Origin: Marinobacter qingdaonensis | Lineage (GTDB): Bacteria; Pseudomonadota; Gammaproteobacteria; Pseudomonadales; Oleiphilaceae | DNA length: 64,000 bases | Direction of reading: 5' to 3' | Assembly (NCBI RefSeq): GCF_034555935.1 | Contig: NZ_JAYDCJ010000003.1 | Coordinates: 2,356,001 to 2,420,000 of the forward strand | Shown: positions 55,499-64,000 of the stretch, piece after piece | Numbering within the stretch: the first letter of the stretch is position 1 | How the letters are laid out: each line of letters begins with the position of its first letter | The notes under the pieces: generated by a model | The model's database searches: none | The model's input: only the letters and a program-made list of their open reading frames with translations | Told to the model about the DNA's origin: nothing | Made by a program: the position numbers and the translations under genes

Positions 55499-56956
55499 CT
55501 AGTCTTTTCTGAAGATGGCCAAAAAATGATTTTTAGATCCCGCAATCTCCACACGCTCAAAAAGGGAGAGAACCACCAGTGCTGAGCAGAGGATCGCGAT
55601 CATTAGCTTGGAAGATAGCGTTGAGGCTGACAGTTCCTGAGCTATCATCAGGTAGTCGATCAACGCCGCCGATGACAGGACCACGCTGGCCACAAACAGC
55701 GGTTTCTGGCCAATTTTAAGTGGGTATAGTTTGTTCGCCGCATAAAGGGCGTAGGCATAGTGGCCAATCGAGCCGGCCGCCAAGGCAACCGAGGCACCTA
55801 CGAAGCCGTAGAGCGGGATCAGTACGAGATAGAAGACAGTAATGACGCCGGCAGCGAAGAGACTGTTTTTGGTAAGCTCGAGCGTTCTGTTTTTGTACAT
55901 GAAGCTGAAGTTGTTGAATATGGTGAGGCATTGAAATATTCCGGCCAAAACCAGAAAGGGAACAGCGCCAACGGACGGGTGAAATGGCGGGGCCGACATC
56001 AACTGAATGATGACCGGTGAGAATGCGTTTACCCAGATTCCGGATATAAAAAGCATGGCAGTTATCATTCGAAATGCCAGGGAATAGGCAGGATAAGGGT
56101 TGTCGGTCTTGGCAATGGCAAATCGCTCGGTTTGCCAGTATAGGGAAAATGGCTGCCAGACAAGCACGCCGACGATTGCTCCAAATTTCGCAGCCAACTC
56201 GAATAACCCCACATCATCCAGCGATGAAAACACTCGGACGAAATAGCGATTAGATGATCCAATGTAAAGTCCGATCAGTCCTGAAATCCATAACGGCCAA
56301 CTAAATTTCAGGATATTTACTGCAATTGCCTTGCGGACTGAAAACCCTGTATGGCAGAAAGTGTATATAGTGAGTGCAAGTGCAATGATCACTGAAGATG
56401 CGAGGCTGCTTAATGCGAGCCCCATGAGCCCCCATTCCAAGATAACGATGGTTATTATATTAAGGGTTAGCTGAAGAGCCAACTTGGCCATGCTGAAATT
56501 AAAAAATGTCCAAGGTCTTTTTATTATGCGCAAATATGTGAGGCTGTATTGCTCTAACGCGTGCGTTAATATCAGAAATGAAAAGATAACAATGTAGATG
56601 CTGTATTGGGTGTCTCCAAAAACACCGGCGGATATCGGGGTCGAAAAACTCGCCATCACGAGACAGGCAAAACCACTGAACAGTGAGGTGACGAGAAACG
56701 CTGTGGTAACAACCGCATTTTTGCGGTGAACCGAATCTTCCTCGTGGTAAAACTTGGGCACCGCTTGAAACATGTGACCGCCGAGAATGATTTCGAACAG
56801 GCTGACCAAAAAAACCAGTAGGCCGATAACGCCGTAATCGGCGGGAGTCAGGTAGCTGGTGTAGATAGGCAGCATCAAGAAGCCAACCAGCTGTCGAGAA
56901 ATATTGCCGACCGCATAGATGGTCGAGTGCTTCACCATTTGAGCTGTCTGGCTCAA
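55499..56956 (-). CDS. Wzx-type oligosaccharide flippase
   Basis: This 485-residue MATE/Wzx-like membrane protein has twelve to fourteen hydrophobic helices. The N-terminal STIYAVGNISRQLVGFLMLPIYTSYLTPADYGVIGLL is characteristic of polysaccharide-transport flippases. It moves undecaprenyl-linked repeat units to the periplasm. Its ATG overlaps the upstream glycosyltransferase stop by four bases. Confidence 0.9.
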   Translation of the reverse strand: MSQTAQMVKHSTIYAVGNISRQLVGFLMLPIYTSYLTPADYGVIGLLVFLVSLFEIILGGHMFQAVPKFYHEEDSVHRKNAVVTTAFLVTSLFSGFACLVMASFSTPISAGVFGDTQYSIYIVIFSFLILTHALEQYSLTYLRIIKRPWTFFNFSMAKLALQLTLNIITIVILEWGLMGLALSSLASSVIIALALTIYTFCHTGFSVRKAIAVNILKFSWPLWISGLIGLYIGSSNRYFVRVFSSLDDVGLFELAAKFGAIVGVLVWQPFSLYWQTERFAIAKTDNPYPAYSLAFRMITAMLFISGIWVNAFSPVIIQLMSAPPFHPSVGAVPFLVLAGIFQCLTIFNNFSFMYKNRTLELTKNSLFAAGVITVFYLVLIPLYGFVGASVALAAGSIGHYAYALYAANKLYPLKIGQKPLFVASVVLSSAALIDYLMIAQELSASTLSSKLMIAILCSALVVLSLFERVEIAGSKNHFLAIFRKD

Positions 56957-58113
56957 AGTGCAAACTCCGTGGCAAGTTCCAAGGAGTTAAAAATGCTTAC
57001 GATTCCCTCCGATTGAGACTTTCGGGAGTAGTTTTCAATCACCCGTGCCCGACCCTGTTTTCCCATGTTCGAGAGTAGATTCGAATCGGTCAGCAACAAC
57101 CGAAGCTTTTGGGCGGCATCGACATGATCTTCAACCGGGAATTTCATTCCGGTGTCTGGGGTAACCGCCTCATTGAGACCAGGTAAATCAGACACGAGCA
57201 AAGGAAGTTGCGTGGCCGCCATCTCCAGTGACGACATAGGGAATGAGTCCCAAACCACGGACGCAATCATACCGATCGAACAGCTTTTCAGGAGATCGGG
57301 AACGTCCGTCCTGTAACCCCCAAAGGTTATGTGGTTGTTGACCTCAGGCTCCTGCAGGTATTGCTCAAAGAGTTTTTGCTCTCCTGGGCGGTTGCCGAGG
57401 ATCAGAAAGTGCGCATCCCTGTGCCCAAGCTCCTGGGTAAGCACCTTCGCTGCTTGGAGGATGACGTGGACACCTTTCCGGCGCTCCATATGCCCCGAGA
57501 ACACGATTATTTTTCGGTTCCTGGGAATATCAAAGCAATCATGAGCATAGAAGCGTTTGGCCTCATCCGGCGCGTAGCGCTCTGTGTCGATACCGGTTTT
57601 TACGATCGATGTTTTGGCGTAGGGGATGCCGCGGCCGTTGACGGCCGTGTCGCGCATACCGGCGGATTGAAAGATGTAGTGGTCCGGGCCGTACCGTCGG
57701 GCCGAAACCTCAAGCTTTTTCAGCAACAGTTTGAACCCGTTGTTCAGTGAGCTCATGGGGGCGCCCCAATATGACACGAAGGTGCGAATACCACCCCGTC
57801 TGAGAGCCTGGTACATGGGGCGTGAAACCGGCTGATCAAAACCCAGAAGGCGCGTAATTCTTTGCGTCCGAACGTACTCCTCCGTCTGCCGCAAGGATGC
57901 GGGGTCTGACCAACGGGTATCCAGGTGGAGAACGTTGGTCAGTTCACTCGGCAAGGATGGGGTCATTCCCCGGTCCAGATTTGCGTAGGCGTAATGGATG
58001 TTTCTGAAATCGCCGGTGAGGGTTTTGGCCACTTCGAGGAAGGTATGTTCATGGCTTGAGGCTGCATAGCCTGGATTGGACTCACAATGAAACAAAACCA
58101 GCATGCCGCTCAC
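56953..58113 (-). CDS. GT4 glycosyltransferase
   Basis: The 386-residue GT-B enzyme includes KIIVFSGHMERRKGVHVILQAAKVL and AHFLILGNRPGEQ for nucleotide-sugar binding. WDSFPMSSLEMAATQLPLLVSDLPGLNEAV is the EX7E-type region. The start is GTG at 58113 overlapping the previous stop; ATG at 58104 is possible. It sits between the pyruvyl transferase and the flippase genes in a tightly coupled reverse operon. Confidence 0.87.
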   Translation of the reverse strand: MSGMLVLFHCESNPGYAASSHEHTFLEVAKTLTGDFRNIHYAYANLDRGMTPSLPSELTNVLHLDTRWSDPASLRQTEEYVRTQRITRLLGFDQPVSRPMYQALRRGGIRTFVSYWGAPMSSLNNGFKLLLKKLEVSARRYGPDHYIFQSAGMRDTAVNGRGIPYAKTSIVKTGIDTERYAPDEAKRFYAHDCFDIPRNRKIIVFSGHMERRKGVHVILQAAKVLTQELGHRDAHFLILGNRPGEQKLFEQYLQEPEVNNHITFGGYRTDVPDLLKSCSIGMIASVVWDSFPMSSLEMAATQLPLLVSDLPGLNEAVTPDTGMKFPVEDHVDAAQKLRLLLTDSNLLSNMGKQGRARVIENYSRKSQSEGIVSIFNSLELATEFAL

Positions 58114-59312
58114 GAGCTTTTCACCTCAGTGGTTGAGTTGATCGGCAGTTTGGATTCCGCCCGGGGAAGTCCTGCGATAAGACGGTAGGGACGTTCGCTG
58201 TCCTCCTTTGCATCCGTCTGAATACGCCGTGCGGCAGTCACGAATTCCTCGCGAGAGGCGCAGGCCTCCGAAACCAGGGCGTCGAGGTATTTGTCCGCGT
58301 CGTCTATGGAAACCACCCTCGGTTTGAGCCCCAGCGCTTCAAAAGCGCCCGTCAGTTTTGCCTGGGTATACTCGTCCACGTAGACGCCCACGGCTGGAAT
58401 CCCGAGGGACAGCGCAAAGACCAACTGGTGATAGCGCATGGAAACCACAAAGTCACAGTCCCCGGTCAGGGCTTTTAATTCCGATGCAAGCGGGATCGGG
58501 TCGACCATATGAAAGCCGTTTTCAGGCCACAGCTGCCGGATTCCATTGGCCAACTTAATATCGCCCTCTGTGCCCCTCGGCGCGTGGTGTGGGATGAAAA
58601 CGGTCTTTAACTGGCGCTCGCGAATCGTCCTTGCTATGACGGAAGCAACCCGCAGTACGTCCTCGTTATCCATACCGCCGAACCTTCGCATGGCGATGCA
58701 GGCGAATGAGCCGCCTTGCTGGCTGATGGATCGCGAGTAATCGCTGTGCCGCCGTTCCAGGAAGCAGGCGTCGTCCAAGGCAAAGTGAACAGGTGCAGAG
58801 ATTTGGGTATGGGAGAAATTGATATCCCGGACACCGATCCATGTGGCTTTGCCAAGAACTTGATCAACGGCCTTTCGGTGTTCGTGGTCGTACGGTCCGA
58901 TGGTTTGGCTGACCAAAAAGACTTCCTTTCGGAAAAAGTTGGCGACCCGAAGGAGTCTAAGCCGGGACTCCAGAACGTGAGGCCACACGCTGGTCATGTT
59001 GCCACCACCACAAATCAGGACCTTGTCACACTTGAGGACTTGGTAAACGTTGGTAAGAAGGGCCTTGAGATAAGAAAGGGGGTTGCGCCAGAGCAGACTT
59101 CGGAAATTCCGATCGGTGACATGGTAAAAGGCGAATGCTCGAATCCCATAGGTGTTGGGAACCTCTGCGGGGTTGGCGCAGCCGAGGATCAGGTTTTCTT
59201 TCCCAACCAGTTTCCCCAGTCGCTCAATGGCAACTTCCGCCATCGCTTCGTCGCCCACGTGATAGTCCGGGCCGAGCCCAGTAATGTCCGACAGCATGAG
59301 TATTTTTGGCAT
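58110..59312 (-). CDS. Polysaccharide pyruvyl transferase
   Basis: This 400-residue CsaB/WcaK-type enzyme transfers pyruvate from PEP to form pyruvate ketals on sugars. Family marks are the N-terminal GLGPDYHVGDEAMAE, VLICGGGNMTSVWP and the C-terminal SMRYHQLVFALSLGIPAVGVYVDEYTQAKL. It adds negative charge to the EPS. It is coupled by four-base overlap to the next glycosyltransferase gene. Confidence 0.9.
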   Translation of the reverse strand: MPKILMLSDITGLGPDYHVGDEAMAEVAIERLGKLVGKENLILGCANPAEVPNTYGIRAFAFYHVTDRNFRSLLWRNPLSYLKALLTNVYQVLKCDKVLICGGGNMTSVWPHVLESRLRLLRVANFFRKEVFLVSQTIGPYDHEHRKAVDQVLGKATWIGVRDINFSHTQISAPVHFALDDACFLERRHSDYSRSISQQGGSFACIAMRRFGGMDNEDVLRVASVIARTIRERQLKTVFIPHHAPRGTEGDIKLANGIRQLWPENGFHMVDPIPLASELKALTGDCDFVVSMRYHQLVFALSLGIPAVGVYVDEYTQAKLTGAFEALGLKPRVVSIDDADKYLDALVSEACASREEFVTAARRIQTDAKEDSERPYRLIAGLPRAESKLPINSTTEVKSS

Positions 59313-59414
59313 TTTTGCGCACTCTGAATGTCATAAGTCCGTTTATGATCCGTGTCACTCATAAAACGCTCGACAAGATCAGCAGCGGTGTCGTGGACAT
59401 CTCATTTCCCAAAG

Positions 59415-60518
59415 CTACCGCGTATACAGCTCTTCGTATTGTCTGGTGTTGATTTTCAGACTGAACGTCTCGAGGGCGTGCAGTAGTCCTTTTCTGGATT
59501 TTTCGCCGAGTTCTGATTCAGCGCCCAGCGCCTTGATTGTCACCTCCGCGTAAGACTCAGGGGTTTGTTCATCGACCAGCCAGCCGCAATCGCCGTCGGC
59601 CAGAACTTCCGGTATGCCTCCGACCCGGTGTGCAATCACCGGAGTTTCAATGGCCAGCGCCTCAAGCAAGGTCATCGGCAAACCTTCATGGTCCGATGTC
59701 ATGAGTAGCGCATCCAACTTTCGAAGTTCATCATAGGCCGGGTCAATAAAACCCTTGAACTCAATTTCCTCCATCATTCCAAGGCTGGCGGATAGCGCAC
59801 GCATTTCTTGTTCCAAGGGACCCGAGCCTATGATTACACCAGTGCAGGGGAGTCCACGTTGGTTGAGAATTGCGATGGTTCGAATGAACAAATCGATTCT
59901 CTTGACGGGCACCAACCTCCCAACGATGCCAATCCGGTATCGCCTGGTACTCAGTGCCTTAGCCCTTGGCCATTGCTGGCGAAGGCCATCCACGTCAACA
60001 AAGTTGAATATCTTTTCCACCTTACCCGGGAATTGTGCCCCAAGGGTCGCCTCCAATTGCGAAGACACCGCAACAACTGTCTGTTGGCGAAGCCGTCCCA
60101 ATAACAAGTCTAGTTGGCGAATGAGCCATTTGTGAGGTCCCTTGAAAGAGATTTCCGTTTCAGGGTTGCCATGGACAGTTCGCAAGGAGCAGGGGACTCC
60201 AGCCAGATCCTTGCCGATGATGCCGAGTATGTTTTCCTTGAATCCATGGGTATGGAGCACTTTGGTTCCCTCGCGTCGGCAATGGTTGCGAATGATTGTC
60301 ACCAGGGTCAGAGGGCCATACCTGGACTCATCCGCTATCTCCACTTTCAGACCAAGGGATCGTAACTTTTGGCTCAGCACTCCTTCGTTGAAGACGACAG
60401 CGGTCAACCTAAGCCGGGGGGAGGCCACCAGCGCCATGCATAGATTGAATACCTGGACTTCGGCACCCGCCCAGAGGTCTCCGGAAATGACATGAGTTAC
60501 CACCGTTGGGGTGCTCAC
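59415..60518 (-). CDS. GT4 glycosyltransferase
   Basis: This 367-residue GT-B protein shows VISGDLWAGAEVQVFNL at the donor or acceptor loop, HTHGFKENILG, RIGIVGRLVPVKRIDLFI and SDHEGLPMTLLEALAIETPVIAHRVGGIPEV (EX7E). It overlaps the deacetylase gene by four bases, and 102 bases separate it from the pyruvyl transferase gene. Confidence 0.9.
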   Translation of the reverse strand: MSTPTVVTHVISGDLWAGAEVQVFNLCMALVASPRLRLTAVVFNEGVLSQKLRSLGLKVEIADESRYGPLTLVTIIRNHCRREGTKVLHTHGFKENILGIIGKDLAGVPCSLRTVHGNPETEISFKGPHKWLIRQLDLLLGRLRQQTVVAVSSQLEATLGAQFPGKVEKIFNFVDVDGLRQQWPRAKALSTRRYRIGIVGRLVPVKRIDLFIRTIAILNQRGLPCTGVIIGSGPLEQEMRALSASLGMMEEIEFKGFIDPAYDELRKLDALLMTSDHEGLPMTLLEALAIETPVIAHRVGGIPEVLADGDCGWLVDEQTPESYAEVTIKALGAESELGEKSRKGLLHALETFSLKINTRQYEELYTR

Positions 60519-61528
60519 AAGATTCCCCGGCCAATTGTGGCGAAGAGTTTACGGGGCGAGCCGCTGTTGCCATCGTGCAAATTGAAACGTCTTAGATCAA
60601 AGGCATCACGGCCTGGAGGATTCCAGCCGGTCTTGGTTGTGCAGGCGGCCTCGTAATGTTCTTTCACCAGTTGTTCTCCGGCCGCCGTGATGTCGCCATT
60701 CGGGTAGCAAAAAATGGGAACCGCGCTCCGCTCCAGTCGCCCGAGATCCCTCAGACATCCGACAATTTCATTTCGAAGAGTGAGAGCAGAACCGATCCGA
60801 TTCAGCCGAAAGTGGTTCTGGGTGTGAGCACCAAATCGCACCAGATCGTTGTGGGCCATCGCTTCGAGTTCAGCGCTGTTCAGGATGTAGCGGACTGGCT
60901 CGTCAGTCTCCATTTGGGGGGTGTCTGACAAATAGCCCAGAATGGTTTCATCCTCCAGTGCCTTGAGCCGGTTGATCACCTCATCGGCCTGCGTCAATGT
61001 CAGAGGCGCGCGAGGTGAGTATTCAGCAGGAAGGAAGGGGAGAAGCCATCGAAGCTCGGGGGCGGATTCGTCAATGACCCTGGCGGTTACAAACCGCAGA
61101 ACCTGCTCGGGCCAGAATACCCGATGGGTGTCGAGCAATCCTGTGACCAGAAATACCGTGGCGGGGACATTCTCAGACGCCAGGATTGGGAAAGCGTATT
61201 GGTAATTGTCTCGCCAGCCGTCGTCAAAAGTCAGCGCAACCGACAGCTTGGGCAAAGGCTCACCGCGGGTCCGTTTTGATAACCACTCGTTTAAGTGTAT
61301 CGGGGTCGCACCCACCGACCGCATCAATCGGATGTGGTCCCGCAAGGCTTCCGGGGCGGTAATCATGCCTGGTTGTTCAAAGTGACGGTCGGGGTGTTGA
61401 TCGGGAAGGATGCGGTGGTAGGTAAGAATGATCAGCGTCGGTCTTGAGGTTAACCTCATCCTGATCCAGCCGTAAACGGCGAGCGCTGCAAGGACGCAGT
61501 ATTTCAATCCAGATCGTAGGTAAGCCAA
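60515..61528 (-). CDS. Third NodB-type polysaccharide deacetylase, membrane-anchored
   Basis: One N-terminal membrane helix (about residues 8-24) is followed by a CE4 domain: LIILTYHRIL, SVALTFDDGWRDNYQYAFPIL (metal Asp pair), RFGAHTQNHFRLN (His pair) and PIFCYPNGDI. 337 residues. It heads the long reverse EPS operon and is divergent from the GT2 gene. Confidence 0.87.
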   Translation of the reverse strand: MAYLRSGLKYCVLAALAVYGWIRMRLTSRPTLIILTYHRILPDQHPDRHFEQPGMITAPEALRDHIRLMRSVGATPIHLNEWLSKRTRGEPLPKLSVALTFDDGWRDNYQYAFPILASENVPATVFLVTGLLDTHRVFWPEQVLRFVTARVIDESAPELRWLLPFLPAEYSPRAPLTLTQADEVINRLKALEDETILGYLSDTPQMETDEPVRYILNSAELEAMAHNDLVRFGAHTQNHFRLNRIGSALTLRNEIVGCLRDLGRLERSAVPIFCYPNGDITAAGEQLVKEHYEAACTTKTGWNPPGRDAFDLRRFNLHDGNSGSPRKLFATIGRGIL

Positions 61529-61651
61529 GACTATCCCTCCTTGAGAGCAGCCAGTAGTTTTGGCTTTATCGTCCCTGTATAGTCTTAAGTAATGATTCTG
61601 CCAGTAGACGGCGGGCTTGTCATTACTGCCGGTTCACAAGGATTGAGAACT

Positions 61652-62791
61652 ATGTTGCTTTTCCTGTTCTGGTTGTCGTTGATTGGCGTTGGATTCAGCT
61701 ATTTCCTCTATCCCCTCCTGCTTCTGGTCATTCCGAGGCGTCGCAAACACACGATCGACGACACCATTTCACCGCCACCCTGGCCTAAGGTTTCCCTCAT
61801 CGTAACGGCGTACAACGAAGAATCTCGAATTGGGGAGAAAATTACCAATTGTCTCGCCATAGACTATCCGGATCTGGAAATACTCGTCGCCTCAGATTGC
61901 TCTACCGACGCGACTGACACCATCGTGGAACGTTTTCGGAAGCACGGGGTCGTTCTGGCGCGCGCGCAGGAGCGCAAAGGGAAGGAACATGCGCAGTATC
62001 AGGCCATCAAGAAAGCGACCGGTGACATTCTCGTGTTTTCGGATGTCGCTACGTCCATCCCCGAAGATGCCTTACGAAAGCTTGTCCGGTATTTTCAGGA
62101 CCCTGCCGTGGGCGCCGTGTCCAGTGAAGACCGTTTTGTCAGCCGCGACGGCAATCTTGTGGGTGAGGGCGCCTATGTTCGGTATGAAATGTGGCTGCGA
62201 GGACTGGAATCGGAGCGTGGGGGAATTGTTGGGCTAAGCGGCTCTTTTTTTGCTGCCCGTAAAGCGGTTTGTGAGGAGCACTGGGATATTTATTCTCCCA
62301 GTGATTTTAACACTGCTCTGAATTGCGCAAGGAACGATTTGGTCGCGGTCACTGCCCCCGACGTGCTTGGTTACTACCAGGACGTGAGTGACCCCTCCAA
62401 GGAATACCAGAGGAAAATACGAACCGTTATTCGGGGCTTGACCGCCCTGGGGCGCCACGTCGAAGTGCTTAATCCCCTCCGTTTCGGCCTGTTCTCCTTC
62501 CAGGTTTTTAGTCATAAGCTGATGCGCTGGGCGGTACCCTGGTTTCAGGTGCTATTGTTGATGACATCGTTGCTGTTGGCTGGACGTGGACCGGTGTATC
62601 AGCTGGTGCTGCTGGGTCAGATTGCGGTGTACGGACTGGTTATGCTGGGGTGGGTGTTGCCCGAGGTCAGGAATCGCGCCTGGGTGAAGATTCCGTATTT
62701 TTTTGTGCAGGTCAACGTTGCCATTGCACACGCGACGATGAATTACCTTGCCGGTAAGCGGATGACGGTATGGACGCCGTCGAAACGCTGA
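61652..62791 (+). CDS. Membrane GT2 glycosyltransferase
   Basis: An N-terminal helix (LLFLFWLSLIGVGFSYFLYPLLLLVI) precedes a GT2 domain with VSLIVTAYNEESRIGEKI, LEILVASDCSTDATD, VFSDVATSIP (DxD-like) and EDRFVSRDGNLVGEG. Three C-terminal helices follow. About 379 residues. ATG at 61652 is chosen because AAGGA precedes it and the membrane helix starts there; the longer frame from 61592 is unlikely. Its 3' end overlaps the aminotransferase start by 22 bases. Confidence 0.88.
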   Translation: MLLFLFWLSLIGVGFSYFLYPLLLLVIPRRRKHTIDDTISPPPWPKVSLIVTAYNEESRIGEKITNCLAIDYPDLEILVASDCSTDATDTIVERFRKHGVVLARAQERKGKEHAQYQAIKKATGDILVFSDVATSIPEDALRKLVRYFQDPAVGAVSSEDRFVSRDGNLVGEGAYVRYEMWLRGLESERGGIVGLSGSFFAARKAVCEEHWDIYSPSDFNTALNCARNDLVAVTAPDVLGYYQDVSDPSKEYQRKIRTVIRGLTALGRHVEVLNPLRFGLFSFQVFSHKLMRWAVPWFQVLLLMTSLLLAGRGPVYQLVLLGQIAVYGLVMLGWVLPEVRNRAWVKIPYFFVQVNVAIAHATMNYLAGKRMTVWTPSKR

Positions 62792-63966
62792 TCAGCGAGC
62801 GCAGAATGGCGGTGGGTAAGCTTCGGCCCGTCGGCAGCCGGGTGCCGAAATGTGTCAAACGAATGCACGGGCGCCCGGAATTGGACTGGGACACGCGATA
62901 CCACACCGAGTGTTCGGCGTCCGGAACTGACGCCCTGTCTATGGCAGTGGCGGTCTCAATGGCTGGGCGTCCGGCCGACTCCACGCCTGAGGTGCTATTA
63001 CCTGCATACGGTTGCCCCGATCTCGTTGCCGCCATCATTGCCCAAGGCGCCAAGCCGATTCTGGTGGATCTGGTGCCTGACTCACCGTACATGGACCTGG
63101 AACACGCGGAACGGGCTATCACCCCAGCCACCGTTGCGCTGATAGGGGTTGGTCTGCTCGGGGTTCCAGAGCGTTTGGACCGACTCTCCGAGCTTTGCCG
63201 TCGCAAGGGGCTGTTCCTGATCGAGGACTCGGCGCAATGCTTTCCACCGGCTTCAACTGAGGGGGGGTGGGCTGATTTCATCGTCTTGAGCTTCGGCCGG
63301 GGTAAGCCCATCAATCTGATGGGAGGTGGGGCATTGTTGGTACGCCGGGATCTGCTAGATCGGGCGCAGCCCGTGCTTGAAAACTTCCCGATTATTGGCT
63401 TTGGATCCGGCCTAAAGTGGGCATTCAGGCGCTGGTTGTTCAATTTTTTGCTGCACCGAATACCTTATCGTGTCCTGGAAAAGTTGCCAGGCCTGAAGCT
63501 CGGTGAGACCAGATTTAGGTCGCTTCAACAGACTCAGAGACTGGCGTTGCCACAAGAAGTGCTGTCCTCGGGCGTTGCACATTTCAGTTGTCGCCCGCCG
63601 ACTCATTCTGGCTATGTTTCGGAGCTGGTGGAATTATCAAAATTTGGCTGGAGAAGCCTCGACGGAACAACTAGCCCAAGCGGTGCCAATCGATTGCCCA
63701 GGAATCGTTTTGGGCTGCTGGCACCGTCGGGCCATTTGAGAGATTTGGTTGAATACGCTCTCAATGATGCCGGGATTGGCGCCAGTGGGTTTTATCGACA
63801 GATTCTTCCGGAGATAGACGGGCTCGAAGCGCTTTTCAGTAACACGGACTACCCGAATGCACGCAACTTCGCTGACAGGTTGCTAACTCTGCCAAGTCAT
63901 GAAGACGTCACTGAAGCTGATGTGACCCGTATCAACAAGATCCTACGGGCCCTCAGCCAGGAATAA
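62770..63966 (+). CDS. DegT/DnrJ/EryC1-type PLP aminotransferase
   Basis: This 398-residue sugar-aminotransferase-like protein includes SASGTDALSMAVAVS, VLLPAYGCPDLVAAIIAQGAKPILVDL, LIEDSAQCFPP and SFGRGKPINLMGGG, where the Lys is the likely PLP ligand. The SFGRGKPIN context differs from the standard SF-x3-K-x4 spacing. It probably makes an amino sugar for the EPS or an amino group for an ATP-grasp substrate. It overlaps the GT2 gene. Confidence 0.82.
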   Translation: MDAVETLISERRMAVGKLRPVGSRVPKCVKRMHGRPELDWDTRYHTECSASGTDALSMAVAVSMAGRPADSTPEVLLPAYGCPDLVAAIIAQGAKPILVDLVPDSPYMDLEHAERAITPATVALIGVGLLGVPERLDRLSELCRRKGLFLIEDSAQCFPPASTEGGWADFIVLSFGRGKPINLMGGGALLVRRDLLDRAQPVLENFPIIGFGSGLKWAFRRWLFNFLLHRIPYRVLEKLPGLKLGETRFRSLQQTQRLALPQEVLSSGVAHFSCRPPTHSGYVSELVELSKFGWRSLDGTTSPSGANRLPRNRFGLLAPSGHLRDLVEYALNDAGIGASGFYRQILPEIDGLEALFSNTDYPNARNFADRLLTLPSHEDVTEADVTRINKILRALSQE

Positions 63967-63991
63967 AATTGCATACACGCAGGTACCCGAT

Positions 63992-64000
63992 ATGCCTCTT
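63992..64000 (+). other. Possible start of the next gene, cut by the window edge
   Basis: ATG at 63992 follows AGG at 63981-63983 and reads Met-Pro-Leu before the window ends. It could be the first codons of the next EPS gene. Nine bases do not allow identification. Confidence 0.2.

Overview
The window looks like chromosomal DNA of a Marinobacter-like marine gammaproteobacterium. This is inferred from dapA-bamC-purC order, nadA beside a BepA-type protease gene, an acnD-prpF methylcitrate operon, opgG/opgH/opgD, a secreted lipase and an XrtA/PEP-CTERM-type exopolysaccharide (EPS) locus. The left two thirds is GC-rich with strong codon bias. From about 36 kb rightwards, and most clearly at 51-57 kb, the DNA is visibly less GC-rich, as is usual for surface-polysaccharide loci.

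Layout. 0-10 kb is housekeeping: nadA, bepA (reverse), tusA, perM, bcp (reverse), dapA-bamC-purC, an outer-membrane barrel gene with a nucleotide-sugar epimerase, and an RluA-type pseudouridine synthase (reverse). 10-14 kb holds a tRNA-Val(GAC) gene with a clear promoter and terminator, an EamA exporter, and a secreted lipase behind a membrane-anchored protein I do not recognise. 14.3-20.4 kb is an unusual cluster: CDP-alcohol phosphatidyltransferase and YceI on the reverse strand; a zinc-less MDR oxidoreductase, a degenerate pterin-synthase (COG0720) protein, a glycosyltransferase-methyltransferase fusion and an AglD/LPG-synthase-type membrane protein on the forward strand; and a stand-alone RibD-type reductase on the reverse strand. 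It reads as a pathway for a glycosylated, possibly lipid-linked, pteridine- or pyrimidine-derived compound, and is the best candidate here for an undescribed system.

20.5-29 kb holds a small XRE regulator, galU, a TpsB-like barrel without POTRA domains, and opgG - small unknown ORF - opgH - opgD for osmoregulated periplasmic glucans, with GalU supplying UDP-glucose. 29-38.3 kb is propionate catabolism: a GntR regulator with TTGT-N2-ACAA operators, prpB, prpC, acnD, prpF and a second dehydratase gene, prpD. A single THxN-type PEP-CTERM protein gene, with a near-consensus sigma-54 promoter, lies between prpF and prpD.

38.4-64 kb is the EPS locus. The forward core encodes the initiating glycosyltransferase, export lipoprotein, chain-length protein, a BY-kinase-like protein with a broken Walker A motif, an outer-membrane barrel, a deacetylase, a FemAB-like protein, a glycosyltransferase and a second deacetylase. 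Two ATP-grasp ligases run in reverse, divergent from a low-molecular-weight tyrosine phosphatase and an O-antigen-ligase-type polymerase. A long reverse block encodes glycosyltransferases, a pyruvyl transferase, a Wzx-type flippase, a deacetylase and a secreted lyase-like protein. A GT2 glycosyltransferase and a DegT-type aminotransferase close the window. The exosortase, the TIGR03015-type ATPase and the PrsK/PrsR regulators expected with this system are not in the window.
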